Assembly: GCF_025210595.1 (NCBI RefSeq)
Contig: NZ_JAOARH010000037.1
Span: 34,090 to 98,089 of the forward strand
Length of the DNA stretch: 64,000 bases
From: Winogradskyella sp.
Lineage (GTDB): Bacteria; Bacteroidota; Bacteroidia; Flavobacteriales; Flavobacteriaceae
Reading direction: 5' to 3'
Shown here: piece by piece, positions 42,942 through 53,130 of the stretch
How positions within the stretch are numbered: position 1 is the stretch's first letter
Layout: each line of letters begins with the position of its first letter
The notes under the pieces: model-generated
The model's input: the letters and a program-made list of their open reading frames with translations, nothing else
Databases searched by the model: none
Told to the model about the DNA's origin: nothing
Program-made: the position numbers and the translations under genes

Positions 42942-43481
42942 ATGGAAGCTTCAAAAGTAATTCATGCTATTTATACAGATGATGATGTTTTAATGTCAGC
43001 CGTTAAAAAGGTAAAGGCAGAAAAGCACCACATAGAAGAGATTTATACACCTTTTCCTGTTCACGGACTAGATAAGGCAATGGGCTTAGCACCAACACGA
43101 TTAGCAATAACAGCATTTATATATGGATGTATTGGTATAACGGTTGCTACAGTTATGATGAACTATATAATGATAGAAGATTGGCCACAAGACATTGGTG
43201 GTAAACCTAGCTTTAGTTATTTAGAAAATCTACCAGCTTTTGTGCCTATTATGTTTGAGCTGACGGTGTTTTTTGCAGCCCACCTTATGGTAATTACATT
43301 TTACATGAGAAGTAGAATGTGGCCATTTAAAAAAGCTGAAAACCCAGACCCTAGAACAACAGATGACCATTTCTTAATGGAAATTGCAATTCATGATAAT
43401 GAAAGTGAATTAACTTCATTATTACAACAAACAGGAGCTGTTGAAATTAATATAGTTGATAAAGACGAAGATGCACATTAA
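42942..43481 (+). CDS. actD: Alternative complex III subunit ActD (DUF3341)
   Basis: 179 residues. The cytosolic N-terminal ferredoxin-like part (VIHAIYTDDDVLMSAVKKVK, then IEEIYTPFPVHGLDKAMGL) is followed by two membrane helices (about 57-80 and 100-125), as in DUF3341 proteins. The C-terminal tail is cytosolic and acidic. It is a structural subunit of complex III that packs against ActC. Its stop codon is 1 bp before the start of actE. Confidence 0.93.
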   Translation: MEASKVIHAIYTDDDVLMSAVKKVKAEKHHIEEIYTPFPVHGLDKAMGLAPTRLAITAFIYGCIGITVATVMMNYIMIEDWPQDIGGKPSFSYLENLPAFVPIMFELTVFFAAHLMVITFYMRSRMWPFKKAENPDPRTTDDHFLMEIAIHDNESELTSLLQQTGAVEINIVDKDEDAH

Positions 43482-43482
43482 T

Positions 43483-44037
43483 ATGAAGACATCATTGAAA
43501 TATATCGTAGTACTAGTTTTATTGATTGGTTTTGTTTCTTGTCAGAATAATTCAAGACCAAACTACCAATACATGCCAAACATGTACGAATCTGTAGGGT
43601 ATGAAACCTACCAAGAATCAGATGCTTTTGCAAATGGAGTAGAAGCACAATTACCTGCAGAAGGTACTATTCCTAGAGGAGATTTTATGCCTTATGAAAT
43701 AGATGACACCACAGAAGGTTATGACTTTGCGAAGGCTAACCTTACAAGTCCTTTAGATTCTACACAAATAGATTATGCTGAAGGTAAAGTGTTATATGAT
43801 ATTTACTGTGGTATTTGTCATGGTACAAAAGGAAATGGAAAAGGAAAATTGGTTGAACGCGAAAAGATATTAGGTGTACCTAGTTATGATGCAAGACCTA
43901 TTACAACAGGTAGTATATATCATGTTATATATTATGGTATAAACAGTATGGGTTCTTATGCTAACCAATTGAATGAGAACGAACGTTGGCAAGTAGTTGC
44001 TTATGTTGAAAAACTTAAAGCGGATTTAGAAAAATAA
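43483..44037 (+). CDS. actE: Alternative complex III subunit ActE (monoheme cytochrome c lipoprotein)
   Basis: 184 residues from the ATG at 43483. An earlier in-frame ATG at 43456 overlaps actD and would add MIKTKMHIN before a good lipoprotein signal (MKTSLKYIVVLVLLIGFVSC), so it is rejected. One haem c site, YCGICHGTKGNGKG, is followed by a later Met region (YGINSMGSYA) likely to supply the distal ligand. The mature protein starts with QNNSRPNYQYMPNMYES, typical of ActE. It is anchored to the membrane by lipid and accepts electrons from ActA. Confidence 0.93.
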   Translation: MKTSLKYIVVLVLLIGFVSCQNNSRPNYQYMPNMYESVGYETYQESDAFANGVEAQLPAEGTIPRGDFMPYEIDDTTEGYDFAKANLTSPLDSTQIDYAEGKVLYDIYCGICHGTKGNGKGKLVEREKILGVPSYDARPITTGSIYHVIYYGINSMGSYANQLNENERWQVVAYVEKLKADLEK

Positions 44038-44058
44038 GATTTAGATAAAGATCATATA

Positions 44059-45402
44059 ATGGAATATAAAATTTCAAATCGATTAAAAATAGGTGCAATA
44101 ATTATGATGGTTGTAGGAGCATTAGGTGTTTTCTATGGCTTCATGGATTCGCATAATGTTACCGAAGACAATATTTCTGAAATTTTAGCAGCAGAACACC
44201 ATGGTCATGGAGATGCACATGCTACAGACTCTCACAGCGAAGAAGCACACGAGAATTCTCATGGAGAATCAAATACTCATGGTGGTATGACAGCGCACGA
44301 AGAGCATGCATTACACCAAATACATAATAGACCTTATGCTGCGGTATATGTAGGGGCTTTCTTTTTCTTTATGATAGCACTAGGTGTTTTAGCATTTTAT
44401 GCAATACAATACGCTTCGCAAGCAGGTTGGTCACCAGTATTATTTAGAGTTATGGAGGGTATTACTTCATACGTTTTACCAGGAGGTTTAATTGTATTAG
44501 CTATTGCTTTTGTAGCAGATAGCCACATATTTGTATGGTTAAAAGAAGGTGTTACCGAAGTAGGTCATGAAAATTATGATAAACTAGTAGCTGGAAAATC
44601 AGGATGGTTAAATAAAACTGGATTTTTTATTAGAGGTTTAATCTTCTTAGGAGGATGGTCTCTATATAGATATTTTTCTAGAAAATTCTCAATTGCTCAA
44701 GATAATGCAGAAGACAATAGAAACTTTAAAAAGAACTTTAGAATTTCTGCAGCTTTCCTAGTATTCTATATTTATACAGAATCTATGATGTCTTGGGACT
44801 GGATAATGAGTGTAGATCCTCACTGGTTTAGTACATTATTTGGATGGTATGTTTTTGCAAGTATGTTTGTAAGTGGTATTACAGTTATTGCAATGATTAC
44901 AATATACTTAAAATCTAAAGGTTTATTAGAGTTTGTAAACAATAGCCATATACACGACTTAGCTAAATTTATGTTTGGTATAAGTATATTTTGGACGTAT
45001 TTATGGTTCTCTCAATTTATGTTAATATGGTATTCAAATATTCCAGAAGAAGTAACATATTTTGTAACTCGTATTGAACATTATAAATTGCCATTCTTTG
45101 GTATGTTAGCTATGAATTTTATTTTCCCATTATTACTGCTTATGAATAGTGATTACAAGCGTATTAATTGGTTTGTGATTTTAACAGGAATAGTTATTCT
45201 TGGCGGACATTATTTAGATGTATTTAACTGGATTATGCCTGCAACTGTAGTAGACAGATGGTTTATTGGAGCACCAGAAATTGGAGCTGTATTATTATTT
45301 GGTGGCCTTTTCTTATTTATAGTTTTTACCGCTTTAGGAAAAGCACCATTGCTAGCAAAACGAAATCCATTTACTGAAGAAAGTAAACACTTCCATTATT
45401 AA
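44059..45402 (+). CDS. actF: Alternative complex III subunit ActF
   Basis: 447-residue polytopic membrane protein (about ten helices), paralogous in fold to ActC and annotated as quinol:cytochrome c oxidoreductase membrane subunit 2. Signatures include SMMSWDWIMSVDPHWFSTLF and WFSQFMLIWYSNIPEE. Between the first and second helices (about 45-95) there is a His/Asp/Glu-rich stretch with about fifteen histidines (AAEHHGHGDAHATDSHSEEA and onward), which could bind metal ions. It lies 21 bp after actE and 27 bp before coxB. Confidence 0.93.
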   Translation: MEYKISNRLKIGAIIMMVVGALGVFYGFMDSHNVTEDNISEILAAEHHGHGDAHATDSHSEEAHENSHGESNTHGGMTAHEEHALHQIHNRPYAAVYVGAFFFFMIALGVLAFYAIQYASQAGWSPVLFRVMEGITSYVLPGGLIVLAIAFVADSHIFVWLKEGVTEVGHENYDKLVAGKSGWLNKTGFFIRGLIFLGGWSLYRYFSRKFSIAQDNAEDNRNFKKNFRISAAFLVFYIYTESMMSWDWIMSVDPHWFSTLFGWYVFASMFVSGITVIAMITIYLKSKGLLEFVNNSHIHDLAKFMFGISIFWTYLWFSQFMLIWYSNIPEEVTYFVTRIEHYKLPFFGMLAMNFIFPLLLLMNSDYKRINWFVILTGIVILGGHYLDVFNWIMPATVVDRWFIGAPEIGAVLLFGGLFLFIVFTALGKAPLLAKRNPFTEESKHFHY

Positions 45403-45429
45403 TATTTTAAAAACAGAACAAAAACGATA

Positions 45430-46494
45430 ATGACTGCTTTATTAACGATTATAATTGTACTCTTTGTAGCTGTTGCTATTTGGCAACTGATAAAGATTTT
45501 TGATTTAGCTCAAGTTGGCGCAAATAACACGCAAATAGCTGATGATAAAGACAATAAGATTAATGGGTACTTAATGATAGGTTTCCTTATCTTTATTTAC
45601 CTTATCACAATAATTAGTATTTGGAATTGGGGTGATTTACCTCTTTTGTCTAATTCTGCATCAGAGCATGGGCCACAAATAGATAACTTAATGATAATAT
45701 CTTTGGTTATCATCTTTATTGTTCAAACAGTTACACAATATTTATTACATTATTTTGCTTTTAAATATAGAGGCGAAAAAGGTAGAAAGGCATTATTTTA
45801 TGCAGATAATAACACGCTAGAAGCAATATGGACAGGTATACCTGTTATCGTTTTAGCAGGATTAATTATCTATGGCTTGTTTACATGGAATGATATTACA
45901 AACGTAGATGATTTAGAAGACCCATTAGTTGTAGAGTTATATGCACAGCAGTTTAACTGGAAAGCTAGATATAGTGGTAAGGATAATGTCTTAGGAAAAG
46001 CTAATGTAAGATTAATTGATTTAGATAAAGCTAACATCTTAGGTGTTGCAGAAGATGATCCTAATGCACAAGACGATGTTATTGTAACAGAATTGCACTT
46101 GCCTGTAAATAGGCCAGTTTTATTTAAGATGCGTTCACAAGACGTATTACACTCAGCGTATATGCCACACTTTAGAGCACAAATGAACTGTGTGCCTGGT
46201 ATGGTAACTCAGTTTGGTTTTACACCAACGATTACAACAGAAGATATGCGCCAAAATCCGGATATTATTGATAAAGTAAAAAACATTAATAAGATAAGGA
46301 CTGAAAAAAGTAAAGAATTAACCGATAAAGGTGAAGAAGCATTAGATCCTTATGAGTTTGATTTTCTAGTAATTTGTAATAAAATATGTGGTAAATCGCA
46401 CTACAATATGCAGATGAAGATTATTGTAGAAACTGAAGAAGAATATAATGCCTGGATGGCAGAGCAAAAAACGTTTGCTAATTCTTTAAATTAA
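45430..46494 (+). CDS. coxB: Cytochrome c oxidase subunit II
   Basis: 354 residues. Three hydrophobic segments are seen: one at the very N-terminus and two about 45-65 and 85-115, one more than the common pair. The CuA site is complete: HSAYMPHFRAQMNCVPGM upstream and CNKICGKSHYNM (about 316-327) with both Cys, His and Met ligands. No cytochrome c domain is attached. It receives electrons from the periplasmic side, here presumably from the ActE or ActA haem domains. Co-transcribed with actF and coxA. Confidence 0.95.
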   Translation: MTALLTIIIVLFVAVAIWQLIKIFDLAQVGANNTQIADDKDNKINGYLMIGFLIFIYLITIISIWNWGDLPLLSNSASEHGPQIDNLMIISLVIIFIVQTVTQYLLHYFAFKYRGEKGRKALFYADNNTLEAIWTGIPVIVLAGLIIYGLFTWNDITNVDDLEDPLVVELYAQQFNWKARYSGKDNVLGKANVRLIDLDKANILGVAEDDPNAQDDVIVTELHLPVNRPVLFKMRSQDVLHSAYMPHFRAQMNCVPGMVTQFGFTPTITTEDMRQNPDIIDKVKNINKIRTEKSKELTDKGEEALDPYEFDFLVICNKICGKSHYNMQMKIIVETEEEYNAWMAEQKTFANSLN

Positions 46495-46529
46495 TAATAA
46501 AATCATTTTAAGAAAGAGATAAAGAGATT

Positions 46530-48323
46530 ATGTCAGCAGCAGTAGATACACACGGTCACGACGACCACGACGTACATCACCATAAAGAGACATTCATGAC
46601 AAAGTATATTTTTAGCATGGATCATAAAATGATCGCTAAACAATATCTTATTACAGGTACCATAATGGGTGTTATAGGTATTTTAATGTCTATAATGTTT
46701 CGTATACAAATTGCATGGCCAGAAGAACCTAATGTTTTATTTGAAGCTTTATTAGGTAAGTGGGCGCCAGATGGTGTTATGGACGCAGATGTTTATTTAG
46801 CATTAGTTACAATCCACGGAACAATAATGGTCTTTTTTGTACTTACAGCTGGTTTAAGTGGTACATTTAGTAACCTTTTAATTCCGTTACAAATAGGTGC
46901 AAGAGATATGGCTTCAGGATTCCTTAATATGGTATCTTATTGGTTGTTCTTTTTATCTAGTGTAATTATGATAATTTCATTGTTTGTTGAAGCAGGACCT
47001 GCAGCAGCTGGTTGGACAATATATCCACCGCTTTCAGCATTACCAATGGCGCAAGGTGGTTCTGGTATGGGTATGACTTTATGGTTAGTATCTATGGCTA
47101 TATTTATAGCATCTTCATTATTAGGATCATTAAATTATATTGTTACTGTATTAAACTTAAGAACTAAAGGAATGTCAATGACGAGATTGCCGTTAACAAT
47201 CTGGGCGTTCTTTGTTACTGCTATAATTGGTGTGGTTTCATTTCCAGTTCTTTTATCAGCAGCATTATTATTAATAATGGATAGAAGTTTTGGTACATCA
47301 TTCTTCTTATCAGATATTTTTATTCAAGGGGAAGTATTACATTACCAAGGTGGTTCCCCTGTATTGTTTGAGCACTTATTCTGGTTCTTAGGTCACCCAG
47401 AAGTATACATCGTTATACTTCCTGCTATGGGTCTAGTTTCTGAAATTATGGCTTCAAACTCACGTAAGCCTATTTTTGGTTACCGTGCAATGATCCTATC
47501 TATTTTAGCAATTGCATTTTTATCTACAATAGTTTGGGGACACCATATGTTTGTGTCTGGTATGAATCCATTCCTTGGATCTGTATTTACATTTACAACT
47601 TTATTGATTGCGATACCATCTGCGGTAAAAGCCTTTAACTGGATTACTACCATTTGGAAAGGAAACCTTCAGATGAATCCAGCAATGTTGTTCTCAATCG
47701 GATTTGTTTCAACATTTATTACAGGTGGTTTAACAGGTATCATTTTAGGAGATAGCGCTTTAGATATTAATGTACATGATACTTATTTTGTTGTAGCTCA
47801 CTTTCACCTAGTAATGGGTATCTCAGCATTGTATGGTATGTTTGCTGGTATTTATCATTGGTTCCCAAAAATGTTTGGACGCATGTTAAATAAGAACTTA
47901 GGATATTTACATTTCTGGGTAACAGCTATATGTGCTTATGGTGTATTTTTCCCTATGCACTTTATTGGTATGGCAGGTCTTCCTAGACGTTATTATACCA
48001 ATTCAAATTTCCCATTATTTGATGATACCACTAATGTTAATGTTATTATTACCATTTTTGCTATTATTGGTAGTGTTTTCCAGATTGTTTATTTATGGAA
48101 TTTCTTCTACTCTATTTTCTATGGAAAGAAAGCAGAGCAAAATCCTTGGAAATCTACAACGTTAGAATGGACAACTCCTGTAGAGCATATTCATGGAAAC
48201 TGGCCTGGAGCTATACCAGAAGTTCACCGCTGGGCATATGACTATAGCAAACCAGGACATGATGTGGATTTTGTGCCTCAAAATGTACCTATGAAGGAAG
48301 GTGAGGAAGAATTGCATCATTAA
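46530..48323 (+). CDS. coxA: Cytochrome c oxidase subunit I (aa3 type)
   Basis: 597 residues, about twelve membrane helices. The binuclear-centre motif FWFLGHPEVYIVILPAMG (near 286) has the His-Tyr pair and Glu of A-type oxidases; VWGHHMFVSGMNP gives the CuB histidines and HDTYFVVAHFHLVMG the haem-ligand histidines. The N-terminus is His-rich (VDTHGHDDHDVHHHKE). No subunit III gene follows within the window, since the operon ends at a terminator. Subunits III and IV must then lie elsewhere. Confidence 0.96.
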   Translation: MSAAVDTHGHDDHDVHHHKETFMTKYIFSMDHKMIAKQYLITGTIMGVIGILMSIMFRIQIAWPEEPNVLFEALLGKWAPDGVMDADVYLALVTIHGTIMVFFVLTAGLSGTFSNLLIPLQIGARDMASGFLNMVSYWLFFLSSVIMIISLFVEAGPAAAGWTIYPPLSALPMAQGGSGMGMTLWLVSMAIFIASSLLGSLNYIVTVLNLRTKGMSMTRLPLTIWAFFVTAIIGVVSFPVLLSAALLLIMDRSFGTSFFLSDIFIQGEVLHYQGGSPVLFEHLFWFLGHPEVYIVILPAMGLVSEIMASNSRKPIFGYRAMILSILAIAFLSTIVWGHHMFVSGMNPFLGSVFTFTTLLIAIPSAVKAFNWITTIWKGNLQMNPAMLFSIGFVSTFITGGLTGIILGDSALDINVHDTYFVVAHFHLVMGISALYGMFAGIYHWFPKMFGRMLNKNLGYLHFWVTAICAYGVFFPMHFIGMAGLPRRYYTNSNFPLFDDTTNVNVIITIFAIIGSVFQIVYLWNFFYSIFYGKKAEQNPWKSTTLEWTTPVEHIHGNWPGAIPEVHRWAYDYSKPGHDVDFVPQNVPMKEGEEELHH

Positions 48324-48369
48324 ACCCCTTTGAAAAAGGAATCTCAACAAAAAGAGATTTACAATATCT

Positions 48370-48398
48370 AAGCCTTTCTATTTTTAGAAAGGCTTTTT
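48370..48398 (+). terminator. Terminator of the act-cox operon
   Basis: AAGCCTTTCTA pairs perfectly with TAGAAAGGCTT (11 bp, TTTT loop) and is followed by TTT. Confidence 0.85.
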
Positions 48399-48401
48399 GG
48401 T

Positions 48402-48409
48402 TATATTTG
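48402..48409 (+). promoter_or_regulatory. Candidate -7 element of ruvB
   Basis: TATATTTG fits TAnnTTTG and lies just after the cox terminator. No -33 TTG is seen at the right spacing, so confidence is low. Confidence 0.3.
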
Positions 48410-48483
48410 TTTAAGCTGAATTTTTGTATGCCAATAGGCAAGTATTTCAGTTTCTTTTCTATGTATTGGAATTATTAATAAGA

Positions 48484-48501
48484 TTCCTGCGTTCGCAGGA
48501 A
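48484..48501. repeat. Perfect REP-like hairpin upstream of ruvB
   Basis: TTCCTGC-GTTC-GCAGGAA, a 7-bp perfect stem ending 6 bp before the ruvB ATG. Its 3' arm (GCAGGAA) could double as a ribosome binding site, so folding could hide the site. Confidence 0.5.
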
Positions 48502-48507
48502 GTAAAC

Positions 48508-49530
48508 ATGAACGAAAACCTAAACCCATCTAACGAAAATTTTAGTCCAGAGGAACTAGATGTAGAAAAAAAGTTGAGACCTTTAACTTTTCAGGATTTT
48601 ACTGGGCAAGATCAGGTATTAGAAAATCTCTTGGTTTTTGTTCAGGCAGCAAATCTTAGAGAAGAAGCCTTAGATCACACTTTATTTCATGGGCCACCAG
48701 GATTAGGGAAAACAACATTGGCACATATTTTAGCCAATGAATTAGATGTAGGTATAAAGGTAACCTCTGGACCTGTACTAGATAAACCAGGCGATCTTGC
48801 AGGCTTGCTGACAAACCTTGACGATAGAGATGTCCTTTTTATAGATGAAATACATCGTTTAAGCCCTATTGTAGAAGAGTATTTGTATTCTGCAATGGAA
48901 GATTACAAGATTGATATAATGATAGAGTCTGGCCCTAATGCCAGAACGGTTCAAATTAATTTAAATCCTTTTACTTTAGTTGGTGCTACAACTCGATCTG
49001 GTTTGTTAACTGCACCTATGCGAGCAAGATTTGGTATTAGCAGCAGATTGCAATACTATAAGACAGATTTGCTATCTACTATAGTAGAGCGAAGTGCTTC
49101 AATATTAAATGTTCCAATATCTATGGAAGCAGCAATAGAAATTGCTGGTCGAAGTCGTGGAACACCTCGTATAGCAAATGCGCTTTTAAGACGTGTTAGA
49201 GATTTTGCCCAAATAAAAGGCAATGGAAAAATAGATATTAAAATAGCTAAGTTTGCTCTTGAAGCGCTTAATGTAGATGCATATGGTTTAGATGAAATGG
49301 ATAATAAAATCCTCACTACGATTATTGATAAGTTTAAAGGCGGACCAGTAGGTATAACTACTTTAGCAACTGCAGTTAGTGAAAGTGCAGAAACTATAGA
49401 GGAAGTTTATGAACCCTTTTTAATACAACAAGGTTTTATTATGCGTACGCCAAGAGGAAGAGAAGTAACAGAGAAAGCCTATAAACACCTCGGTAAAATT
49501 AAAGGATCAACGCAAGGAGGTTTGTTTTAA
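48508..49530 (+). CDS. ruvB: Holliday junction DNA helicase RuvB
   Basis: 340 residues from the ATG at 48508. An in-frame ATG at 48424 would add 28 hydrophobic residues unrelated to RuvB and read through the hairpin, so it is rejected. The AAA+ motor has Walker [13 protein letters not shown], Walker [11 protein letters not shown] and the sensor/arginine-finger region [18 protein letters not shown]. The C-terminal winged helix ends [17 protein letters not shown]. It drives branch migration with RuvA, which is encoded 4 kb downstream (53161). Confidence 0.96.
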   Translation: MNENLNPSNENFSPEELDVEKKLRPLTFQDFTGQDQVLENLLVFVQAANLREEALDHTLFHGPPGLGKTTLAHILANELDVGIKVTSGPVLDKPGDLAGLLTNLDDRDVLFIDEIHRLSPIVEEYLYSAMEDYKIDIMIESGPNARTVQINLNPFTLVGATTRSGLLTAPMRARFGISSRLQYYKTDLLSTIVERSASILNVPISMEAAIEIAGRSRGTPRIANALLRRVRDFAQIKGNGKIDIKIAKFALEALNVDAYGLDEMDNKILTTIIDKFKGGPVGITTLATAVSESAETIEEVYEPFLIQQGFIMRTPRGREVTEKAYKHLGKIKGSTQGGLF

Positions 49531-49564
49531 TTTTCTGAACAAAATGTTTCAGCATCTCATCACC

Positions 49565-50491
49565 ATGCTAAACAACAAATCTAAATACACAGCACTTATA
49601 AAAGCCGAAGCCAAACGTCTTGGTTTTATGTCTTGTGGTATAAGTAAAGCAGAATTTTTAGAAGAAGAAGCACCAAGACTAGAGAATTGGTTAAACAAAA
49701 ACATGTATGGTGAAATGCGTTATATGGAAAACCATTTTGATAAGCGTTTAGACCCAACGCTTCTTGTAGAAGGTTCTAAAAGTGTAGTTTCTTTATTATT
49801 GAATTACTATCCAAGCCAAAAGCAAACAGAAAATAGCTATAAACTATCTAAATATGCTTATGGAACCGATTATCACTTTGTAATTAAAGATAAATTAAAA
49901 TTACTCTTAGCATATATTAAAGAAGAGATAGGGGATGTTACGGGACGTGCATTTGTAGATTCAGCACCTGTATTAGATAAAGCATGGGCAGCAAAATCTG
50001 GATTGGGCTGGGTTGGAAAACATTCTAATTTATTAACTCAACAAGTAGGATCTTATTATTTTATAGCAGAGCTTATTATAGATTTAGAATTAGATTATGA
50101 TACACCAGTTACAAGCCATTGTGGTACTTGTACAGCATGTATAGATGCTTGTCCAACAGAAGCTATAGTAGAGCCTTATGTTGTGGATGGTAGTAAGTGT
50201 ATTTCGTATTTTACGATTGAGCTTAAAGATAATATCTCAACTGAGTTTAAAGATAAGTTTAATGATTGGATGTTTGGTTGTGATATTTGCCAAGATGTTT
50301 GTCCGTGGAATCGATTTAGCAAGTCGCATAATGAACCTTTATTTAATCCACATCCAGAACTTTTATCAATGACTAAAAAAGATTGGGAAGAAATTACTGA
50401 AGATACTTTTAGAAAGGTCTTTAAAAAGTCTGCTGTAAAACGAACCAAATATTCAGGATTGAAAAGAAATATTGAGTTCCTAAAAAAATAA
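49565..50491 (+). CDS. queG: Epoxyqueuosine reductase QueG
   Basis: 308 residues from the ATG at 49565; an in-frame ATG at 49544 would add seven residues and cannot be excluded. QueG makes the last step of queuosine synthesis in tRNA, reducing epoxyqueuosine with cobalamin. The N-terminal half is the cobalamin-binding domain ([20 protein letters not shown] with the catalytic Asp). Two [4Fe-4S] motifs follow: [12 protein letters not shown] and [15 protein letters not shown]-like C-terminal extension found in longer homologues is absent, which is common in Bacteroidota. It lies 34 bp after ruvB and is possibly co-transcribed with it. Confidence 0.94.
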   Translation: MLNNKSKYTALIKAEAKRLGFMSCGISKAEFLEEEAPRLENWLNKNMYGEMRYMENHFDKRLDPTLLVEGSKSVVSLLLNYYPSQKQTENSYKLSKYAYGTDYHFVIKDKLKLLLAYIKEEIGDVTGRAFVDSAPVLDKAWAAKSGLGWVGKHSNLLTQQVGSYYFIAELIIDLELDYDTPVTSHCGTCTACIDACPTEAIVEPYVVDGSKCISYFTIELKDNISTEFKDKFNDWMFGCDICQDVCPWNRFSKSHNEPLFNPHPELLSMTKKDWEEITEDTFRKVFKKSAVKRTKYSGLKRNIEFLKK

Positions 50492-50494
50492 AAT

Positions 50495-52888
50495 TTACTT
50501 AAAGCTAAATCCCATAGACATTTTAAAAGCAAAGTTATCATCAAACTTTTCTAAATTATGATAACCATATCTATAAAAGCCGCCAACTCCAAAACCTAAA
50601 TATCCAACATCTAATAAAGGCATTTTTACAAGGTTTTGAAGTTCTAAGCCAGTTTCTAAAAATATTTCTTCTTTTGTAGAAAAGTCAATTAGTTGATGAT
50701 GCTCAGGATTTGATAAATTTCCAATACCTAAGTTGTTATGTAATAAAATATCTGGTTGTAGATAACCTTTGTTATTAAACAATCTTCCAAAATTATGTGT
50801 TGAAAATAAGTGAATGTATTTATCAGATAAAAACTCATAAGGAGCAACCGTTTGAAAATAGTTTTTTATAACAAAAGGAATTCTTTTATCAAAGCTACCT
50901 TCACCTGTAAACATAAGACCATAAGGAAGCGAGCTGTCAACATATCCCATATCTAATCTGTATGTAGTTTTGCCTAGTCCTTTAGTTATAAAACTATGAT
51001 CTAATGTAAACCTGAATTTATTATAACTAAAATCACCATCTAAGCTGCCTTTTAGTCCTCTAGAATATAAAAAATTAAGCACAGGTGCATCGTTTGGAAT
51101 TCTTGTAGAAACTCCAAAAACATTCATCAATTCTTCATCAACATGATATCCAATACCAATGCTTACTTCGGTATTATTATAATTAGTGATAATTTCAGCA
51201 TTGTTTAAATATGCATAATCATAAAGTGGTGAAACTTCTGAAGTACTAAGACCTAGTTTCCAATTAACATTTCTAAAAATCTTCATATTAGAGGTAATGC
51301 TATAAGATTCTATGGCATCCATTTGATTTGCAATCCATCGACGTTGCGATAAAATGGAATTGAATCTATTGTCTGAAAAACTACCAGTTTCTCTTAAATC
51401 GTTAATGTACTTTAAGCTAAAGGTAATGTCTTTCTTTCCTGGAACTTCTACCAAAAGCTCACCTCCATATTTCCAGGTATGATCTTTAAAACCATAACCA
51501 GCATAAGCACCTATTGAAATATTTTTAATAATATCATCATTGGTGTAAAGCCCTAAGCCTAGTCTTGTACTTTCATATTTATTGTAATGCGCTATTTTGC
51601 TTAGGTCAATATCAACATATTTTAAAGGAAACCTACCTCCTAATAAACTTGGGACTAGATTAAATATCTTATCGAGTTTTATCTTTTCCCCAATACTATC
51701 AATAAAAGTATAAGTGCGTTTTTCATTAAAATTAAGAGAATCTTTCCGGTTTAAATTCCAAAAGGAATCCTCTCTTTTCAATCCTGCATTTTTTGGTAAT
51801 GTTATAGAAACAAAAGGGAAGTCTTTTTTACTTAAAGGTGCATTTGTAATTATTTTTGAAAGATAACTTTTACCTATATACGTAACACTACCAAAACCTT
51901 CACCAACATTAATTTCAAAGTTTAATTGCTCAGGAAACCAATGCTGAGTATTAATGTAAGTGTATTTCTGTTGAATGGTAACATCTAATTTGCCAGAGTT
52001 ATAGGTAGATGCGTCTACACTTTGTACAGCATATTTATTAGAATTTATTTTGAGCAGTCCTTTTAATCCTTCAAAATTCCTATTTGCTTTAGGCTCAAAG
52101 GAAATAACAAAGATGGTATCCTTACCTTGTAGATACTCGTCTTTAAGTCTAAACTTATATTTACGAGTACTTCCTTTAGAAATTGGATTTAGATAATTGA
52201 CTTCAAAAAGCTCAATAAAGTCATTATAAAAAGAAAACGGTTGAAAGCTATTGGCCAGCAAAGCAAATTTTGGGTTTTTAAAACCAGAGGAACGTGTTGC
52301 AATTACACTATCTTCAGAAAATCTAGGTTTTAGATATTTATGTTTGGCAACGGTTTCGGTTATAAAAAAATACGAGCCCTTCATTATGCTATCTAATTTA
52401 GCATTAACACTATCTAATCTTGTGCTAATGCTATCATTATTTTTCTTGTCTCTTTTGCCAGATGTTATAATAATCTTGTCATAAGATTGATAGGTAAATG
52501 AATGTAAACTCTCCGGATTATTAAGCGCTTTATTTGCTACTGCTTTTTTAATAATTCTATGCGCAGGATTTTCGCCATTAATAACCACTTCGTTTAATTT
52601 ACTTACTTGAGGTTTTAATCTTATGATATTCGATTTAAGATTATTTAATAACAACACTTTAGTTTCATAGCCAACATAACTTATGGTTATGCTTTCAATA
52701 GAATTGGGTACATAAAATACTCCATCAATATCTGTAGAAGTACCTTTGTTTTTTTTTGTACTAAACAATACATTGGAAAACGGAATAACATTTTCAGTAG
52801 TATCGTCAATAAGAATTAGTTTTTTTGAAGACTGTGCATTTATATTAAAACAAGAAAAGATGAGTACTATAAAAAAGTAGTTTTTCAT
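50495..52888 (-). CDS. DUF5686 outer-membrane protein with carboxypeptidase-like regulatory domain
   Basis: 797 residues. A signal peptide (to INAQ near residue 19) is followed by a CarboxypepD_reg-like beta-sandwich (about 22-95; FYVPNSIESITISYVGYETK), an intermediate domain (about 105-375) and a C-terminal region rich in alternating aromatic/polar strands (about 410-797) ending FAFKMSMGFSFK. The last is a beta-barrel with a terminal Phe-containing strand. The architecture is that of DUF5686 proteins, a Bacteroidota outer-membrane family of unknown transport role. It converges with queG, 3 bp away. It is not SusC, because a TonB-box and plug are lacking. Confidence 0.88.
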   Translation of the reverse strand: MKNYFFIVLIFSCFNINAQSSKKLILIDDTTENVIPFSNVLFSTKKNKGTSTDIDGVFYVPNSIESITISYVGYETKVLLLNNLKSNIIRLKPQVSKLNEVVINGENPAHRIIKKAVANKALNNPESLHSFTYQSYDKIIITSGKRDKKNNDSISTRLDSVNAKLDSIMKGSYFFITETVAKHKYLKPRFSEDSVIATRSSGFKNPKFALLANSFQPFSFYNDFIELFEVNYLNPISKGSTRKYKFRLKDEYLQGKDTIFVISFEPKANRNFEGLKGLLKINSNKYAVQSVDASTYNSGKLDVTIQQKYTYINTQHWFPEQLNFEINVGEGFGSVTYIGKSYLSKIITNAPLSKKDFPFVSITLPKNAGLKREDSFWNLNRKDSLNFNEKRTYTFIDSIGEKIKLDKIFNLVPSLLGGRFPLKYVDIDLSKIAHYNKYESTRLGLGLYTNDDIIKNISIGAYAGYGFKDHTWKYGGELLVEVPGKKDITFSLKYINDLRETGSFSDNRFNSILSQRRWIANQMDAIESYSITSNMKIFRNVNWKLGLSTSEVSPLYDYAYLNNAEIITNYNNTEVSIGIGYHVDEELMNVFGVSTRIPNDAPVLNFLYSRGLKGSLDGDFSYNKFRFTLDHSFITKGLGKTTYRLDMGYVDSSLPYGLMFTGEGSFDKRIPFVIKNYFQTVAPYEFLSDKYIHLFSTHNFGRLFNNKGYLQPDILLHNNLGIGNLSNPEHHQLIDFSTKEEIFLETGLELQNLVKMPLLDVGYLGFGVGGFYRYGYHNLEKFDDNFAFKMSMGFSFK

Positions 52889-53130
52889 ATATGGATGGTT
52901 ATAGCAATGACTAATTAACGTAGAACTTTTGAATAAAATTGTTAAGAGAATTAGAATTGAATATTAATATACTACAAAGCTTATTCATTTCTATTGAAAA
53001 AGGAGATGTTTAGATTTTGTTGTAAGCAAATTAAGTCAATAATAATACAAAAATTAGTGTGTACTAAAAGGTCCTAAAAAACTATGTGTTCTTAGCAAAT
53101 AACTTGCTCTATAAATGAAAATAATTTTAG

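Noticed and set aside
48424-48507. Upstream in-frame start for ruvB
   Set aside because: It would add 28 hydrophobic residues and read through a perfect hairpin; RuvB proteins start near [12 protein letters not shown].
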